Source: an uncultured Phenylobacterium sp. (GTDB lineage: Bacteria; Pseudomonadota; Alphaproteobacteria; Caulobacterales; Caulobacteraceae). From it: a stretch of 6,647 nt of DNA. Of this stretch, positions 5,772-6,647 are shown piece after piece (the stretch's first letter is position 1; the number at the start of each line of letters is the position of its first letter). The translations under genes were made by a program, and so were the position numbers. The stretch is taken from contig CAMFIW010000163.1 of NCBI GenBank assembly GCA_945952355.1, forward strand, positions 1-6,647, in the 5' to 3' direction. The notes under the pieces were generated by a model. The model made no database searches. It was given only the letters and a program-made list of their open reading frames with translations, and was not told the origin of the DNA.

Positions 5772-6647
5772 ATGCTGGGCTCACGCGCGCAGCGAACGCT
5801 TGACGCCCTTGGTCAATCCTTCGCGATCATTGAATTTCGTCCGGACGGCACGATCCTGACCGCCAACGAGACCTTCTGCAGGTCGATGGGATTTCGACAG
5901 GACGACCTGAAGGGACGCCATCATCGCATGTTCATGCCGCCCGGTGAGGCGGATACTGCCGCCTATCAGGCGTTCTGGCAGAAGCTCGGTCGCGGCGAGT
6001 TCGATGGCGGCGCCTATAAGCGGGTGAGGAGCGACGGCCGTGAGGTGTGGCTGCAGGCGTCCTATACGCCCGTGCGCGATCCGGGCGGGAAGGTCGAGCG
6101 CGTCGTCAAACTGGCTTTCGACATCACGGCGGAGCGGGATCGAGCCGCCGAGGACGCCAGTCTGATCCGCGCCATCGACCGATCCCAAGCGCTCATCGAA
6201 TTCACCCTCGAAGGCGTGATCCTGACGGCCAACGAGAACTTCCTCCACACCGTCGGGTACGACCTGTCGGAGGTCAGGGGCCAGCACCACAGAATGTTCG
6301 CCGAGCCCGACTATGCGGCCAGCGCGGCCTATGCCGACTTCTGGAAACGCCTTCGGTCGGGCGAGTATTTCTCAGACGAATTCCGGCGGGTCGGCAAGGG
6401 CGGCAGGTCGATCTGGCTGCAGGCCTCCTACAACCCGGTATTCGACGCCAACGGCGAGATCGTGAAGGTCGTGAAGTTCGCGACAGACCTGAGTGTCCGG
6501 ATGGAGAGCGTCGGGCGCATCGGCGACGCTCTGTCGCGCCTGGCGGCCGGCGACCTCGGCGTGCGGGTCGACGATCCCCTGATCCCGTCGCTCGACAAGC
6601 TTCGGCTCGACTTCAACGCCGCGGGCGGCGCGCTCAGCGACGTGATC
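5772..6647 (+). CDS. Soluble tandem-PAS chemoreceptor-like protein (BdlA-type), 5' part only
   Basis: The first 292 codons are present, with no stop before the window end. Two PAS domains occupy about 9-118 and 131-240. They align without gaps at a 122-residue offset: GTILTANETF (26) with GVILTANENF (148), GRHHRMF (48) with GQHHRMF (170), WLQASYTPV (93) with WLQASYNPV (215). A HAMP-like or linker segment, IGDALSRLAAGDLGVRV (250-266) then LDKLRLDFNAAGGALSDVI (274-292), is the type that precedes a methyl-accepting signalling domain. There is no signal peptide or membrane helix, so a cytoplasmic sensor like Pseudomonas BdlA is likely, reading redox, a ligand or a cofactor and passing the signal to CheA/CheW. 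The rest should contain the coiled-coil MCP hairpin (not visible). ATG 5772 has only a weak GAG 7 bases upstream; the frame is open back to a TTG at 5664, but those extra residues are Cys/Lys-rich and not PAS-like. Confidence 0.85.
   Translation, partial: MLGSRAQRTLDALGQSFAIIEFRPDGTILTANETFCRSMGFRQDDLKGRHHRMFMPPGEADTAAYQAFWQKLGRGEFDGGAYKRVRSDGREVWLQASYTPVRDPGGKVERVVKLAFDITAERDRAAEDASLIRAIDRSQALIEFTLEGVILTANENFLHTVGYDLSEVRGQHHRMFAEPDYAASAAYADFWKRLRSGEYFSDEFRRVGKGGRSIWLQASYNPVFDANGEIVKVVKFATDLSVRMESVGRIGDALSRLAAGDLGVRVDDPLIPSLDKLRLDFNAAGGALSDVI

Noticed and set aside
5533..5859. Plus-strand open frame of 108 codons before the PAS gene
   Set aside because: No ribosome-binding site, no motif, overlaps the PAS gene out of frame and covers a likely promoter region.
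5781..6290. Minus-strand open frame of 169 codons opposite the PAS gene
   Set aside because: Shadow of the PAS coding frame, whose two aligned PAS repeats prove the plus-strand reading.

Overview
The window is GC-rich (by eye about two thirds G+C), densely coded chromosomal DNA. Codon third positions are mostly G or C, which gives long open frames on the strand opposite real genes. The gene content (an MDR-type oxidoreductase, a small VanZ-like protein, a MATE exporter, a DUF4188 protein and a soluble double-PAS chemoreceptor-like protein) fits a free-living alphaproteobacterium. My best guess is Caulobacterales (Caulobacter or Phenylobacterium type), by inference only, because no rRNA or other marker gene is present. 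I see no mobile element, CRISPR array, tRNA, rRNA or sign of recent transfer.

Layout. From the left, a Gfo/Idh/MocA-family dehydrogenase (41-961, minus) diverges across a 122-bp intergenic region from a zinc-independent NADPH-dependent oxidoreductase of the CurA/prostaglandin-reductase-like type (1084-2088, plus). That is followed 67 bp later by a conserved-looking protein of unknown function with RNase H-like (DUF429-like) motif spacing (2156-3058, plus, GTG start). This gene meets a small VanZ-like membrane protein (3055-3489, minus) tail to tail, and the two stop codons share one CTAG. Upstream of the VanZ-like gene on the minus strand, 28 bp away, is a MATE multidrug/cation antiporter (3518-4894), so the two probably share a transcript.

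The MATE gene diverges across 140 bp from a DUF4188 gene (5035-5520, plus). That gene has the best-looking promoter in the window, and a near-perfect 10-bp direct repeat lies over its -10 box and expected transcription start, an arrangement that suggests a repressor site. After about 250 bp without a gene comes the 5' part (292 codons) of a soluble receptor-like protein with two tandem PAS domains and a HAMP-like segment. It runs off the right edge, where a methyl-accepting signalling domain would be expected.

How the genes fit together. The window holds two divergent pairs and one convergent pair rather than one pathway. The MATE/DUF4188 divergent pair with its shared regulatory region is the most coherent functional unit. 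It may be a small-molecule stress or export response, but that is inferred from arrangement alone. I found no convincing new multi-gene system; the most informative oddities are the putative operator at 4993-5015, the exact 122-residue PAS duplication, and the uncharacterised DWSA/FDFP/EVYP protein.
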